Shown: positions 1-8,868, counted from the stretch's first letter. The stretch: 43,300 nucleotides of DNA from Embleya sp040605455 (GCF_040605455.1 NZ_JBEXCV010000067.1:1-43300); one strand, 5' to 3'. Program-made: numbers and translations. The notes: generated by a model not told the origin, from the letters alone.

Positions 1-317
1 CCGACGCCGCCTTCCAGGCCGGCCCGGAGCGGCCCGCCCCGACGATCCGGCACGCGCTGGCCGCCGGCCCCGACGCGGCGGGCGGCGCACTGGCCCGGAC
101 CGGTCTGGGCACCGGATCGGTGGGCCACTTCGTGGCCGCGCGGCGGGGTCCGATCTACGTCGTGGTGGGCCTGCTCGGCGGGGTCTGGCTGGCCTGGTGG
201 AACCACCCGACGGTGTCCTCGGTGCTGCTGATCGTGGTGGTGGTCGTGGCCGTCGTGGCGATCCTGGAGGTGGTCGCGGCGGCTGGGACCGGCGAGCCGG
301 CCGAGGTCGATCGGTGA
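1..317 (+). CDS. C-terminal part of a membrane protein (5' end outside window)
   Basis: The frame is open from the first complete codon at base 3 to the TGA at 315-317, so the start lies upstream of the window. About 104 residues are visible. After an Ala/Gly/Pro-rich soluble stretch come two hydrophobic segments, one around VVVGLLGGVWLAWW and one rich in Val (VLLIVVVVVAVVAILEVV), followed by a short acidic tail. This looks like the membrane end of a protein whose main part is not seen, and I do not recognise the family. The stop overlaps the GTG start of the next gene (GTGA), so the two are probably translationally coupled and may act in the same membrane process. Confidence 0.65.
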   Translation, partial: DAAFQAGPERPAPTIRHALAAGPDAAGGALARTGLGTGSVGHFVAARRGPIYVVVGLLGGVWLAWWNHPTVSSVLLIVVVVVAVVAILEVVAAAGTGEPAEVDR

Positions 318-1189
318 GTTTCCGGGCGCCGTCACAGGGATCCGTGGCGCGGCTGCGCAGCCGGGTCGAGGACATGCCGGTGATGGCGTTCGTGGGCCGA
401 TTGACCACCCGGTTCCTGGTGGTCAACAGCGTCGAGGCCGCCACCACGCTGGCGGCGAAGGTGTTCCTCGCCGGCGTCCCGGCGCTGTTCGTGTTCGCCG
501 CATTCGCACCCGAGGCACTGCGCGAGGAGTTGGTCGACTCGCTGCGGGCCGTCCTCGGCCTGCCGGCCGGCTCCCTGGACGAGGTCTCCCGGGTGCACGA
601 CGCGGGCTCGCATCTGCGTCAGCAAACCGGGGCGGCCAGTGCGGTGTTCACTCTCTTGATGGCGGCCCAGGTGGCCCGGTCGCTGCAACGGCTGTGCCGG
701 CGCGCGTGGTTCGTGCGCGCGGTCGGCTTCAGTCCGCGGCTGATCGGGCGCTGGGTGTTGTGTTTGTCGGTGTGGCTGATCGTGCTGTTGCTCCAGTCGC
801 AGTTGCACTCCGGGTTCGGCGCCGGGGCCTGGCTCGGCGTGGTCGTCCTGTTCGTGGCCTGGGTGCTGGTCTGGTGGTGGACTCAGCACCTGTTCCTGGA
901 GGGCCGGATCGGCTGGTGGCCGCTGCTGCCCAGCGCGCTGCTGACCGCGCTGGGCACGGTCGGCGTGCAGTACGGCTCACATCTGGTGATGCCCAGGGCG
1001 GTGGCCCGCAGTGTGGCCGAGTTCGGCCCGTTCGGGCTGATGCTGACCCTGATGTCGTGGCTGGTCGCGGCCTCCGCGGTGGTGGTCTTCGCGATCACCA
1101 TCGGTGCGTTCGTGGCCGAGGAGGAGCCGCTGCGCAGCCTGCTGGGTGCGCCCGAACCGCCGCGGCACATCGACCCGCGTCAGGTCTGA
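314..1189 (+). CDS. YihY/BrkB-like integral membrane protein
   Basis: A 291-residue protein if translation begins at the GTG at 314, which overlaps the TGA of the upstream gene. A longer reading from 197 would run through that gene and has no coding character. After a basic N-terminus there are about five to six hydrophobic segments. The first (AAKVFLAGVPALFVFAAF) and the following helix-loop-helix resemble the YihY/virulence-factor BrkB family, and the protein ends in a short Pro-rich tail. The molecular function of that family is poorly known; proposals include a transporter or envelope factor. The gene converges on the AraC-type gene and their 3' ends overlap by 10 bp. An unrelated multi-pass membrane protein is the alternative. 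Confidence 0.55.
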   Translation: MSFRAPSQGSVARLRSRVEDMPVMAFVGRLTTRFLVVNSVEAATTLAAKVFLAGVPALFVFAAFAPEALREELVDSLRAVLGLPAGSLDEVSRVHDAGSHLRQQTGAASAVFTLLMAAQVARSLQRLCRRAWFVRAVGFSPRLIGRWVLCLSVWLIVLLLQSQLHSGFGAGAWLGVVVLFVAWVLVWWWTQHLFLEGRIGWWPLLPSALLTALGTVGVQYGSHLVMPRAVARSVAEFGPFGLMLTLMSWLVAASAVVVFAITIGAFVAEEEPLRSLLGAPEPPRHIDPRQV

Positions 1190-1998
1190 CCGGAGGTCTG
1201 TCCGGCGCGCCGGAACTCCGACGGCGACTGCTGGACCCGGCGGGAGAACAGCCGGGCGAAGTAGGCCGGATCGTCGTAGCCGACGTTGCGGGCCACCTCG
1301 TGGATGGACTGGTCGGTGGCCAGGAGCAGGCGCTTGGCCCGGGACAACCGGGTGCGCACGATGTACTCCTTGGGCGTGGTCCCGGTCGCGCGTTGCATCT
1401 CGCCGCGCAGGCCCGCCTCGTCCAGGCCCAGCCGCCGGGCATGCTCGCCGACGGTGAGCGGCTCGGTGGCGTGCTCGTCGAAGTAGCGGACCACGCGTGA
1501 GCCGTCCTCGTCGACCCGGATCGTCTTCAGGTCGATGATCAACTGGTGCACGATCGCGGAGGTGACCACCTCGCGGTTGGGCGCGCCCGGCTCCACCGCG
1601 GTCAGCAGCCGATCGAAGCCCTGGCGCAGCGGCCGCACCCCGCCCAGCGACATCACCGGCTCGGCCCGGTCCAGGAAGCCCAGGTCCTCGTACGCCGCGG
1701 CGGTCGGTCCCTCGAACAGCACCCAGTGCTCACGCCACCCGGTGGGGTCGGGGCTGTATGCGTGGTACTCGCCGGGGAAGAGCAGGAAGGCCGCGGGCGC
1801 CTGGACCGGGATCCGCGGCGCGTGCCGGTTGCCCGAGCGGAACCAGCCCGACCCGCCGGTGATCAGGGTGAGTTGGTAGCAGCCCAGCACCCGGCCCTCG
1901 AATTGCATCGCGGTGACCTGCTGCCAGCCCACGCCCAGACACACCAGGCCGAGTCGCTGGTGTTCCCTGGCGGGTGTGAGGTAGCGCGCGAAGATCAT
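1180..1998 (-). CDS. AraC/XylS-family transcriptional regulator of the sugar locus
   Basis: A 272-residue protein starting at ATG (1998). The N-terminal ~150 residues form a cupin-like sensor domain typical of sugar-responsive AraC proteins, with a PGEYHAYSPD segment near residue 95. The C-terminal ~100 residues carry two helix-turn-helix motifs. The second contains the family signature around VARNVGYDDPAYFARLFSRR, and SPSEFRR follows. It is the last gene of the minus-strand operon, 43 bp after the second permease, so it probably controls the transporter and the divergent beta-galactosidase. The likely effector is a galactoside or its breakdown product. Its 3' end overlaps the convergent membrane protein gene by 10 bp. 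Confidence 0.88.
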   Translation of the reverse strand: MIFARYLTPAREHQRLGLVCLGVGWQQVTAMQFEGRVLGCYQLTLITGGSGWFRSGNRHAPRIPVQAPAAFLLFPGEYHAYSPDPTGWREHWVLFEGPTAAAYEDLGFLDRAEPVMSLGGVRPLRQGFDRLLTAVEPGAPNREVVTSAIVHQLIIDLKTIRVDEDGSRVVRYFDEHATEPLTVGEHARRLGLDEAGLRGEMQRATGTTPKEYIVRTRLSRAKRLLLATDQSIHEVARNVGYDDPAYFARLFSRRVQQSPSEFRRAGQTSGQT

Positions 1999-2041
1999 GG
2001 TGCGCCGATCGTACGGCGGCGGGCGGCGGCGAAGGGGTTGA

Positions 2042-2956
2042 TCACGCCTTCACCCCACCCGCCACCAGATCGGTGCGCCAGAACCGCTGGAGCGACCAGA
2101 ACGCGGCGACCAGCGGAATCACCGACACCAGTGCGCCGACCACGACCAGGTTGGCGTGCGGTTGAGTGAGGTCGCTGTTCCACGCGTTCAGGCCCAGCGT
2201 GACCGGCCACAGGTGCTGGTTGTTGAGCGTGATCAGCGGCAGGAAGAAGTTGTTCCAGACCGCGACGAGTTGGAACAGGAAGATGGTCACCAGCGCGGGC
2301 GACATGATCCGCAGCCCGATGGTGTAGAAGATCCGGAGCTCGCTCGCGCCGTCGAGGCGGGCGGCTTCGATCAGTTCGTCCGGCACCGACGCCTCGGCGT
2401 AGGTCTTGGCCAAAAAGACGCCGAACGGGCTCACTGCCGCCGGCAGCAGCACCGCCCAGATCGTGTCGACCAGGTGCACCTTGGAGAGCATCAGGTAGAT
2501 CGGCAGCGCGAGCATCGGGGTCGGGATCAGCACCGCGCCCAGGATCACCGAGAAGATCGCGCCCCGGCCGCGGAACTTGTACTTGGCCAGCGCGTAGCCG
2601 GCCATCGCGGCCAGGAAGGTGGCCACCACGCCGCCGCCGACCGCGTACAGCACCGAGTTGAACACCCAGCGCAGGAAGATGCCGCCGTCCTCGGCGAAGA
2701 GTTGGCGCAGGTTGGCGCCCAGGTTCCAGTCGGCGAACCAGAAGCCGTTGCCGCGGAACAGGTCGCTGGAGGACTTGGTCGAGGAGACCAGCAGCCACCA
2801 CACCGGCATCAGGAAGTAGGTCGCCACCAGGAACAGGAACGAGGTGGTCAGCACCTGCGAACGCATCGGCGTGGTGCGGCCCTTGCCCACTTTCGCGGTG
2901 GGCAGCGGCGCCCGATCGCGGACCGGGCTCGCGGGCGGGGTGGTCAGCGTCGTCAC
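2042..2956 (-). CDS. ABC sugar transporter permease, MalG type
   Basis: A 304-residue inner-membrane permease of a carbohydrate ABC importer (CUT1 type). I take the GTG at 2956 as start: it overlaps the stop of the upstream permease (GTGA), and the protein then begins VTTLTTPPASPV ahead of the first membrane helix. The EAA loop that contacts the ATPase is visible as EAARLDGASELRIFY. About six membrane segments follow the cytosolic N-terminus. No ATPase gene is present in the locus. Actinomycete CUT1 systems often share one ATPase (MsiK) encoded elsewhere, so that is the likely energy source. Confidence 0.9.
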   Translation of the reverse strand: MTTLTTPPASPVRDRAPLPTAKVGKGRTTPMRSQVLTTSFLFLVATYFLMPVWWLLVSSTKSSSDLFRGNGFWFADWNLGANLRQLFAEDGGIFLRWVFNSVLYAVGGGVVATFLAAMAGYALAKYKFRGRGAIFSVILGAVLIPTPMLALPIYLMLSKVHLVDTIWAVLLPAAVSPFGVFLAKTYAEASVPDELIEAARLDGASELRIFYTIGLRIMSPALVTIFLFQLVAVWNNFFLPLITLNNQHLWPVTLGLNAWNSDLTQPHANLVVVGALVSVIPLVAAFWSLQRFWRTDLVAGGVKA

Positions 2957-3867
2957 AGCGAGGACCTGCCGTTCGTGAGCCGGGCGGAGAGCTTGAGGAC
3001 CGCGAAGGACAACACGCACGTGCCCAGGGCGAGCAACACCGAGACCGCGGCGCCCTGGCCGTAGTCGTTGTTCTCGACCGCCTTGTGGTACGCGGACATG
3101 ATCGGGGTGTAGTCCGCGTCCAGGGACGAGGTCAGCGGTCGCAACACACGCGGTTCGGTGTACAGCTGGAGCGTGCCGATCACCGAGAACACCGTGGTGA
3201 GCGCGATCGCCGGGGCCACCAGCGGCACCTTGATCCGCCACGCGGTGCGCCACGGACCGCATCCGTCCAACTCGGCCGCCTCGTACAGCTCTTGCGGGAT
3301 CGCCTGGAGCGCGGAGTAGATGACCAGCATGTTGTAGCCGGTCCAGGTCCAGGTGACCACGTTCGCGATCGACCACAACACCGCGTCCTCGCCGAGGAAG
3401 TCGGACGGCAGGCCGACCGCGTCGAGCATGCTCACCACCGGGCTGGAGCGCGGCATGTACAGGAAGGCCCACAAGATGGTGGCGACCACGCCGGGGATCG
3501 CGTAGGGCAGGAAGTAGGCGGTTCGGAAAAAGCCCTTGAGCCGGGCCGATTTCGCGTCCAGGAGCAGGGCGAGCACCAGCGCGAGGCCGAGCATCACCGG
3601 CACCTGGACCACGCCGAACAGCAGCACTCGGCCCACGCCGTGCCACAGCGCGTCGTCGTGCAGCGCCTTGGTGTAGTTCTCGAATCCCGCGTACACCCGC
3701 TTCGGCGGGGTCAGCCCCAGGCCGGAGCGCTGCACCTTGTGCAGGCTCTCGACGATCGCGTAGCCGACGGGGACCGCGTACATCGCGGCGAACAGCACGC
3801 CGAATGGCGCGAGGAACATCAGGGGTGCGGACCGCCGGCGCTTGCGCCGCGGGATCGGTGCGCTCAA
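2953..3867 (-). CDS. ABC sugar transporter permease, MalF type
   Basis: A 304-residue partner permease. It starts at a TTG (3867) preceded by a good GGGAGG ribosome-binding site. The N-terminus is very basic (PRRKRRR) and leads into the first membrane helix. The EAA loop reads YEAAELDGCGPWRTAW, as expected for the CUT1 permease superfamily. It overlaps the second permease by 4 bp and follows the binding-protein gene after a 145-bp gap that contains a strong stem-loop. The two permeases would form the heterodimeric channel for the sugar captured by the lipoprotein. Confidence 0.9.
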   Translation of the reverse strand: MSAPIPRRKRRRSAPLMFLAPFGVLFAAMYAVPVGYAIVESLHKVQRSGLGLTPPKRVYAGFENYTKALHDDALWHGVGRVLLFGVVQVPVMLGLALVLALLLDAKSARLKGFFRTAYFLPYAIPGVVATILWAFLYMPRSSPVVSMLDAVGLPSDFLGEDAVLWSIANVVTWTWTGYNMLVIYSALQAIPQELYEAAELDGCGPWRTAWRIKVPLVAPAIALTTVFSVIGTLQLYTEPRVLRPLTSSLDADYTPIMSAYHKAVENNDYGQGAAVSVLLALGTCVLSFAVLKLSARLTNGRSSL

Positions 3868-3920
3868 GGGCGGCCTCCCGGTGGATGGAACGGGTGGAGT
3901 GGAGCGAAGTGGAACGGGGC

Positions 3921-3943
3921 CGACGGCGGCGTGCCCGCCGTCG
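3921..3943. terminator. Perfect stem-loop between binding-protein and permease genes
   Basis: CGACGGCGG at 3921-3929 and CCGCCGTCG at 3935-3943 are perfect inverted repeats: a 9-bp all-GC-rich stem with a 5-nt loop. It lies in the 145-bp gap of the minus-strand operon with no T-run after it. By analogy with mal-type operons it may stabilise the upstream binding-protein mRNA or partly terminate transcription, giving more binding protein than permease. The structure is seen; the role is inferred. Confidence 0.5.
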
Positions 3944-4012
3944 CGCGCGAGGTGACGCGCGGACGGCGGGACACGTACGGACTGGCTGTGGCGTCGGGGT
4001 GGTGACGGCGGG

Positions 4013-5398
4013 TCAGCCCGCGGCGGCCTTCAGGCCCTTGTCCTGGATGGCCTTGATCGTGGTGCCCTGAACGCCGGTCAGCGCGTCGGCGAGCTTGCCG
4101 TTGCCGGCACCGGCCTTGCCGATCCGGTCGGTCAGGTCGGCGGAGACCTGGGTCATCGTGGGACCCCACTGCCAGCCGGCCGGGGCCTGCGCGGCGGACT
4201 CCTTGAAGATGTCGTAGATCTTCGTGTTGCCGAAGTACGCGGACGGCTGCTGCATCGCGTCCAGACTCGCGCCGGACGTGGCGGCCGGGTAGATGCCCGC
4301 GTCCTTGACCAGCGTGGTCAGGCTCGCGGTGTCGCTGCTCATCCAGTCCGCGAAGGCGACCGCGGCCTTGGTGTTCTTGCAGCCCTTGAGCACGGCCGTG
4401 CCGGAGCCGCCGATGTTGCCGGTGGCCTTGCCGTTCGCGTCCCACTGCGGCATCGGCGCGACCGCCCACTTGCCCGCCGCGTCCTTGGCGTTCTCCTCCA
4501 GCAGCGCGGTGAACCACACCGGGCCGACGTAGCTGGCCACACTGCCGTCGCCGAACCGCTTGTACCAGTCGGGGGTGAAGGTCGGGTCGGCGGAGACGAC
4601 CTTCTTGTCCAACAACTGCTGCCAGTACTGGGTGACCTTCTGCGTGCCGGGCTCGGTGAGCGAGACCTTCCAGGTGTCGCCCTCGGGCTTGAACCAGCTG
4701 CCGCCGTTCTGCCAGGCCATGCCCGCGTACCACCACGGGTCGTTGCCGCCGAAGGCCGAGTAGGCCACCGCCGGGTCGGCCGTGTGCACCTTGTCGGCCT
4801 GCTGCGCGAACTCGTCCCAGGTCTTGGGCGGGGTCAGGCCGTTCTTGGCGAACACGTCGGTGCGGTAGAACATCGCCACCGGGCCGGTGTCCACCGGGAT
4901 CCCGTAGGCCTTGCCCGCGACACTCATCTGCGACCAGGCGCCGGCCGAGTACTTGGACTTGACCCCCGCGGCCTCCTTGTCCACGTCCTGGAGCGCGCCC
5001 TCGACCAGGAAGCTGGGCAGCGTCTCGTAGCCCATCTGCGCCAGGCACGGCGCGTTGTTCGCCTTCACCGCGGCGAGCATCTTGGCGTAGCCGCCCTTGG
5101 AGCCCGGCTCGACCTTGTTGTAGTTGACGTGGATGTCGGGGTGCGCGGCGTTGAACGCGGTCACGGCCTTCTCATAGGCCGGGTTCCAGCCCCAGAAGTC
5201 GAGCTGGGTGGTGCCGCCGCCCTGGCTTCCGGGCGCCTTGTCGCCCTGTGCCGCCTTGTCGGTCTTGTCGCCGGAGTCCGAGTCGGAGCCGCACGCGGTG
5301 AGCGCGGTCAGGGCCGCGATCGTGACCGCGACGGCGGCGTGGCGGGCCGTCTGGCGGCCTCGGCGCGACGAGCGCGAAGCGCGGTTGCTACCCCACAT
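4013..5398 (-). CDS. Sugar-binding lipoprotein of the ABC importer (family 1 solute-binding protein)
   Basis: A 461-residue extracellular solute-binding protein starting at ATG (5398), preceded by AAGGGA about 10 bases upstream. The longer open frame upstream of this ATG runs through the divergent promoter region and is not used. A twin-arginine-rich N-terminus, a hydrophobic stretch (VAVTIAALTALTAC) and the lipobox LTAC show a lipid-anchored exported protein, followed by a Ser/Asp/Lys/Gly linker. The mature domain has the family-1 (MalE-like) pattern, including a TTQLDFWGW start. It is the first gene of the uptake operon and divergent from a GH35 beta-galactosidase, so a galactose-containing oligosaccharide is the best guess for its ligand. 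Confidence 0.92.
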   Translation of the reverse strand: MWGSNRASRSSRRGRQTARHAAVAVTIAALTALTACGSDSDSGDKTDKAAQGDKAPGSQGGGTTQLDFWGWNPAYEKAVTAFNAAHPDIHVNYNKVEPGSKGGYAKMLAAVKANNAPCLAQMGYETLPSFLVEGALQDVDKEAAGVKSKYSAGAWSQMSVAGKAYGIPVDTGPVAMFYRTDVFAKNGLTPPKTWDEFAQQADKVHTADPAVAYSAFGGNDPWWYAGMAWQNGGSWFKPEGDTWKVSLTEPGTQKVTQYWQQLLDKKVVSADPTFTPDWYKRFGDGSVASYVGPVWFTALLEENAKDAAGKWAVAPMPQWDANGKATGNIGGSGTAVLKGCKNTKAAVAFADWMSSDTASLTTLVKDAGIYPAATSGASLDAMQQPSAYFGNTKIYDIFKESAAQAPAGWQWGPTMTQVSADLTDRIGKAGAGNGKLADALTGVQGTTIKAIQDKGLKAAAG

Positions 5399-5605
5399 GA
5401 GGTGGCCGTCCCTTCGGGAAATGGGCAGGGCTCGATGGAGCCCGGCGCGTATTCGGAAGCAGTGGAGGCTGTCTGGCCGCCGATCATGTGCCCTGCCCGA
5501 CAAGGCGTCAACGGGTTGCCGCCGGACTCGTGCTTTTGTCGAGGTGATCCGCAAGAAAAGTCCAAGCGCGCGGTCACCGGATGGCAAGGTGCGGGAACCA
5601 GAGAG

Positions 5606-5648
5606 TATCCATCCAGGTGAGAGCCTCGTGACGACGGGTCGATGGATA
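5606..5648. promoter_or_regulatory. Inverted-repeat candidate operator between divergent sugar genes
   Basis: TATCCATC (5606-5613) is matched by its inverse GATGGATA (5641-5648), centre to centre 35 bp, in the 350-bp region between the divergent binding-protein and GH35 genes. A second short palindrome, CACTC-AGAA-GAGTG, lies at 5667-5680. These A/T-containing elements stand out against the GC-rich background. They are plausible sites for the AraC-type regulator of this locus or for a LacI-type one. I did not identify convincing -35/-10 boxes. Confidence 0.35.
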
Positions 5649-5748
5649 TACAAAAGTCCACGACGCCACTCAGAAGAGTGCATGTTCGGGTCGCGCGCCT
5701 CGTGCACGATGATCCGGACCCACCGCACGGATCTGCCCGAGGAGCGTC

Positions 5749-7536
5749 TTGACCACCCCCAGCCTCGTCCCGAGTCGAGACGGCTTCACCCTCGACGGCA
5801 GGCCGTTTCGGATGCTCTCCGGTGCCCTGCACTACTTCCGTGTTCACCCCGAGCAGTGGGACGACCGGCTCGCCCGGCTGCGCGGCATGGGCCTGAACAC
5901 GGTCGAGACCTACGTCGCCTGGAACGTGCACGAGCCCACCCCCGGGCACTTCGACTTCACCGGCGGCAAAGACCTGGTCGCGTTCCTGCGCGCGGCCGAG
6001 CGGCACGGCCTCGCGGCGATCGTCCGGCCCGGTCCCTACATTTGCGCCGAGTGGGAGTTCGGCGGCCTGCCCGCTTGGCTGCTCAAGGACCCGGGGATGC
6101 GGTTGCGCTGCGCCCATCCGCCCTACCTGGCCGCCGTGGACCGCTACCTCGACGCGGTGATGCCGCTGCTGGAGCCGCTGCTCGCGGAGAACGGCGGGCC
6201 GGTGATCGCGCTCCAGGTGGAGAACGAGTACGGCAGCTACGGCAACGACGTCGCCTATCTGCGGCACCTGGTCGAGGGGCTGCGCCGGCGCGGCGCGAGC
6301 GGGCTGCTGTTCACCTCCGACGGGCCCACCGAGCCGATGCTCCAGGGCGGGACCGTGGCCGGGGTGTTGCCGACGGTGAACTTCGGCTCGCGCGCGGACG
6401 AGGCGTTCGCGATGTTGCGCCGCTGGTCGCCGAACGGGCCGCCGGTGTGCATGGAGTTCTGGAACGGCTGGTTCGACCACTGGCGCGATCCGCACCACGT
6501 GCGGGACGCGGCGGACGCGGCGGGCGTCCTGGACGACATGCTCGCGGCCGGCGGATCGATCAACCTGTACATGGCGCACGGCGGCACCAACTTCGGGCTG
6601 ATGAACGGCGCCAACGAGCACGAGGGCGTCTATCAGCCGACGGTGACCAGCTACGACTACGACGCGGCGATCGGCGAGGCGGGCGAACTCACCGAGAAGT
6701 ATTGGGCCTTCCGCGAGGTGATCGGGCGCTATGCGCCGCTGCCGGCCGAACCGCCGCCGACGCTGCCGGCGCGGATCAAGCTCGGCGAGGTCGCACTGCC
6801 CTCGGCGGCGGCGCTGCTCGCACACGTCGAGGACCTGTCCGCGCCGGTGTACTCGCCCGGCACGCTCACCATGGAGGAGCTCGACCAGGCGTACGGCTTC
6901 GTGCTGTACCGCACCTGGGTCAGCGGCCCGCGCGAGGCGGCGCCGCTGCACGTGGACGGGCTGGCCGACCGGGCGCAGGTGTTCCTGGACGGGGTGCCGG
7001 TGGCGGTACTGGAGCGGAGCGAGGGCGGTTCGGCCTCGTGCGAGCTGGCCATTCCAGCGGGCGGTGCGCGGCTGGATCTGCTGGTGGAGAACTGCGGCCG
7101 AATCAACTACGGGCCCGGGTTGACCGACCGCAAGGGCATCACCAGGGGTGTCCGGCTGGAACGGCAGAGCCTGTTCGGCTGGCAGATGTACCCGCTGCCG
7201 CTGGACATGCCGGGCGGGCCGGTGTTGCCGGACGCCGCCGGTCCGATTCCGGCGGATGTACCGGTGCTGCGCTCGGGCACCTTCGAGGTGGGGACGGTCG
7301 GGGACACGTTCGTCCGGCTGGACGGGTGGACGAAGGGTCTGGTCTGGATCAACGGCTTCCTGCTCGGTCGCTACTGGTCGGTGGGGCCGCAGCGCACGCT
7401 GTACGTCCCGGCTCCGGTGCTGCGGGCGGGGGCGAACACGGTGACCGTGCTGGAGCTGCATGGGCCCGGCGGGGCGCAGGTCTCGTTCGTGGACACGCCC
7501 GATCTCGGCGAACCCGCGGCGGCGCCGATCTCGTAG
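5749..7536 (+). CDS. GH35 beta-galactosidase
   Basis: A 595-residue glycoside hydrolase that releases terminal beta-linked galactose. It starts at TTG (5749) with GAGGAG just upstream. The N-terminal TIM barrel has the family hallmarks: GALHYFRVHP near residues 25-34, YVAWNVHEP near 55-63 and RPGPYICAEWEFGG at 93-106. The acid/base glutamate is in VENEYG (E160) and the nucleophile in CMEFWNGW (E236). MAHGGTNFG follows later. The remaining ~270 residues are the jelly-roll domains usual for bacterial GH35. No signal peptide is seen, so it should act in the cytosol on sugars imported by the divergent ABC system. The length is normal for the bacterial family. Confidence 0.95.
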   Translation: MTTPSLVPSRDGFTLDGRPFRMLSGALHYFRVHPEQWDDRLARLRGMGLNTVETYVAWNVHEPTPGHFDFTGGKDLVAFLRAAERHGLAAIVRPGPYICAEWEFGGLPAWLLKDPGMRLRCAHPPYLAAVDRYLDAVMPLLEPLLAENGGPVIALQVENEYGSYGNDVAYLRHLVEGLRRRGASGLLFTSDGPTEPMLQGGTVAGVLPTVNFGSRADEAFAMLRRWSPNGPPVCMEFWNGWFDHWRDPHHVRDAADAAGVLDDMLAAGGSINLYMAHGGTNFGLMNGANEHEGVYQPTVTSYDYDAAIGEAGELTEKYWAFREVIGRYAPLPAEPPPTLPARIKLGEVALPSAAALLAHVEDLSAPVYSPGTLTMEELDQAYGFVLYRTWVSGPREAAPLHVDGLADRAQVFLDGVPVAVLERSEGGSASCELAIPAGGARLDLLVENCGRINYGPGLTDRKGITRGVRLERQSLFGWQMYPLPLDMPGGPVLPDAAGPIPADVPVLRSGTFEVGTVGDTFVRLDGWTKGLVWINGFLLGRYWSVGPQRTLYVPAPVLRAGANTVTVLELHGPGGAQVSFVDTPDLGEPAAAPIS

Positions 7537-7569
7537 GGGCCGGTCCCCAGGCATCGGACGGGCCGGGAT

Positions 7570-7603
7570 GGTCGGCTCGGCGGGCGGCATTGTCGAGCCG
7601 ACC
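7570..7603. terminator. Bidirectional stem-loop between convergent GH35 and LysR genes
   Basis: GGTCGGCTCG (7570-7579) and CGAGCCGACC (7594-7603) form a perfect 10-bp stem with a 14-nt loop, in the 136-bp gap where the GH35 gene and the LysR gene converge. There is no U-tract, which is common in high-GC actinomycete terminators. Confidence 0.55.
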
Positions 7604-7672
7604 GCCGCCGGACGGACCGAGATGCTCGGCTCGACATGCTCTGCGGCGGTGCATGCCGGACAGGTTGTTCGT

Positions 7673-8572
7673 TCAGTCCACGTCCGGTTCGCTGACGCCG
7701 CCTCGGCGGGCCAGGTGGATGAACAGACGGGCCGAGCGTTCCCGGGCGTCCTCTCGGCAGACCAGCATGATGCCGCGGCGCAGCGGCGGGTCGAGTGAGC
7801 GGACCGAGGCCGAGTTGCCGAAGACCTCCTCGGCGACGTCCCGGTACCACAGGAGCGAGCCCTCGCCGTTGAGTACGCCCGCGACCCAGTTGACCCGGTC
7901 GTTGTGCTCGTAGCGGGCGATCGGCCGCACGCCCATCTCGGCGAACATCGCCTCGAATTGGGAGCGCCGTTCGCTGCCGCGTGCCGGCAGCACCATCGGC
8001 AGGCCGTCCAACGTGCTCCACGGCACCGGGTCGGGCAGCCGGGTGTTCGGCGGCGAGACGAGCACCACCTCCGCCTCGGCGAGCCGGTAGGTGCGCAGGT
8101 CGCCGGGCCCCGGCCCATCGGCCACGCCGATCGCGGCGGCGCCCGCCCGTACCGCGCCCAGCACCCCCTCGCGCCCGTCGTACCGCGTCACCTCGATCGG
8201 CGCCTCGGGGTGCTCCGCGGTGAACGCCGACACCAGTCGGGCGACATGGCCGATCGCGAGGGTGGAAGTGGTGGCCACGGTCAGGGTCGGCTCGGACTCC
8301 GGGCCGGCCGCCCGGCCGATGTCCTCGATGGCGGTGACGGTGTCGAGCACGGTACGGGCGAGCCGGACCACTCGGGAGCCCTCGGCGGTCAGTCCCACCG
8401 TCCGACCCTCGCGCACGAACAGTTCGGCGCCCAGCTCGTGTTCGAGTGCCTTGAGCGCCCTGGACAGCGCGGACTGGGCGACGTAGAGGGCTTCCGCTGC
8501 CGCGGTCATGGTGCCGAAGTTCGCGACGGCGACGAGGTAGCGCAGCTGCTGGAGGGTCACGCGCCGCACCAT
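7673..8572 (-). CDS. LysR-family regulator, left flank of the PKS operon
   Basis: A 299-residue LysR-type regulator. I chose the ATG at 8572 (MVRRVTLQQLRYL); the GTG at 8560 would give VTLQQLRYL, exactly the start of the paralogue at the other end of the operon. The winged helix-turn-helix covers residues ~5-65, with AAAEALYVAQSALSRALKAL as its recognition region. The effector domain of two alpha/beta lobes follows. It is transcribed divergently from the PKS operon across a 454-bp gap, the classic arrangement for a LysR activator of its neighbour. It shares phrases such as TRLPDPVPW / TRLSDPVSW and GLPMVLP / GLPMILP with the right-flank LysR, so the two probably descend from one gene. Confidence 0.92.
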   Translation of the reverse strand: MVRRVTLQQLRYLVAVANFGTMTAAAEALYVAQSALSRALKALEHELGAELFVREGRTVGLTAEGSRVVRLARTVLDTVTAIEDIGRAAGPESEPTLTVATTSTLAIGHVARLVSAFTAEHPEAPIEVTRYDGREGVLGAVRAGAAAIGVADGPGPGDLRTYRLAEAEVVLVSPPNTRLPDPVPWSTLDGLPMVLPARGSERRSQFEAMFAEMGVRPIARYEHNDRVNWVAGVLNGEGSLLWYRDVAEEVFGNSASVRSLDPPLRRGIMLVCREDARERSARLFIHLARRGGVSEPDVD

Positions 8573-8820
8573 AACGGTCACGCCACCCACACCGGCAGGG
8601 TATGAAAGCGGGCAATTCGCTTGCGAGGCACGGCCGTTGTGTCGGTTGGGCTGAAACACCAGGGCATCGGTGTATGCCGTACGGGCAAGGTTCGGGGCGG
8701 CCCGCCCCGGACCGGAGCCGGCCCGCAGGGCCGATCAGGCCGTGTGGCGACTGGGCGGACCGGGGCCCGAGGGGCATTCGCCGGAGCGTTCGCGAGCCGC
8801 GCGCGGCGGTCTTTGCGTCG

Positions 8821-8849
8821 TTGACACCTCGATATCCGAAACCGACGAT
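8821..8849 (+). promoter_or_regulatory. Candidate promoter for the PKS operon
   Basis: A perfect TTGACA lies at 8821-8826, followed 17 bp later by GACGAT (8844-8849), which keeps the A and final T of the TAnnnT -10 pattern. It lies in the divergent LysR/PKS gap, about 170 bp before the PKS start codon. The -35 match is good and the -10 is weak, so this is only a candidate. Confidence 0.35.
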
Positions 8850-8868
8850 ACGGCCGAGTGATTCGACT

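Noticed and set aside
5308..8118. 936-residue minus-strand frame across the GH35 gene and part of a LysR gene
   Set aside because: It crosses two real genes and two intergenic regions and has shadow composition.
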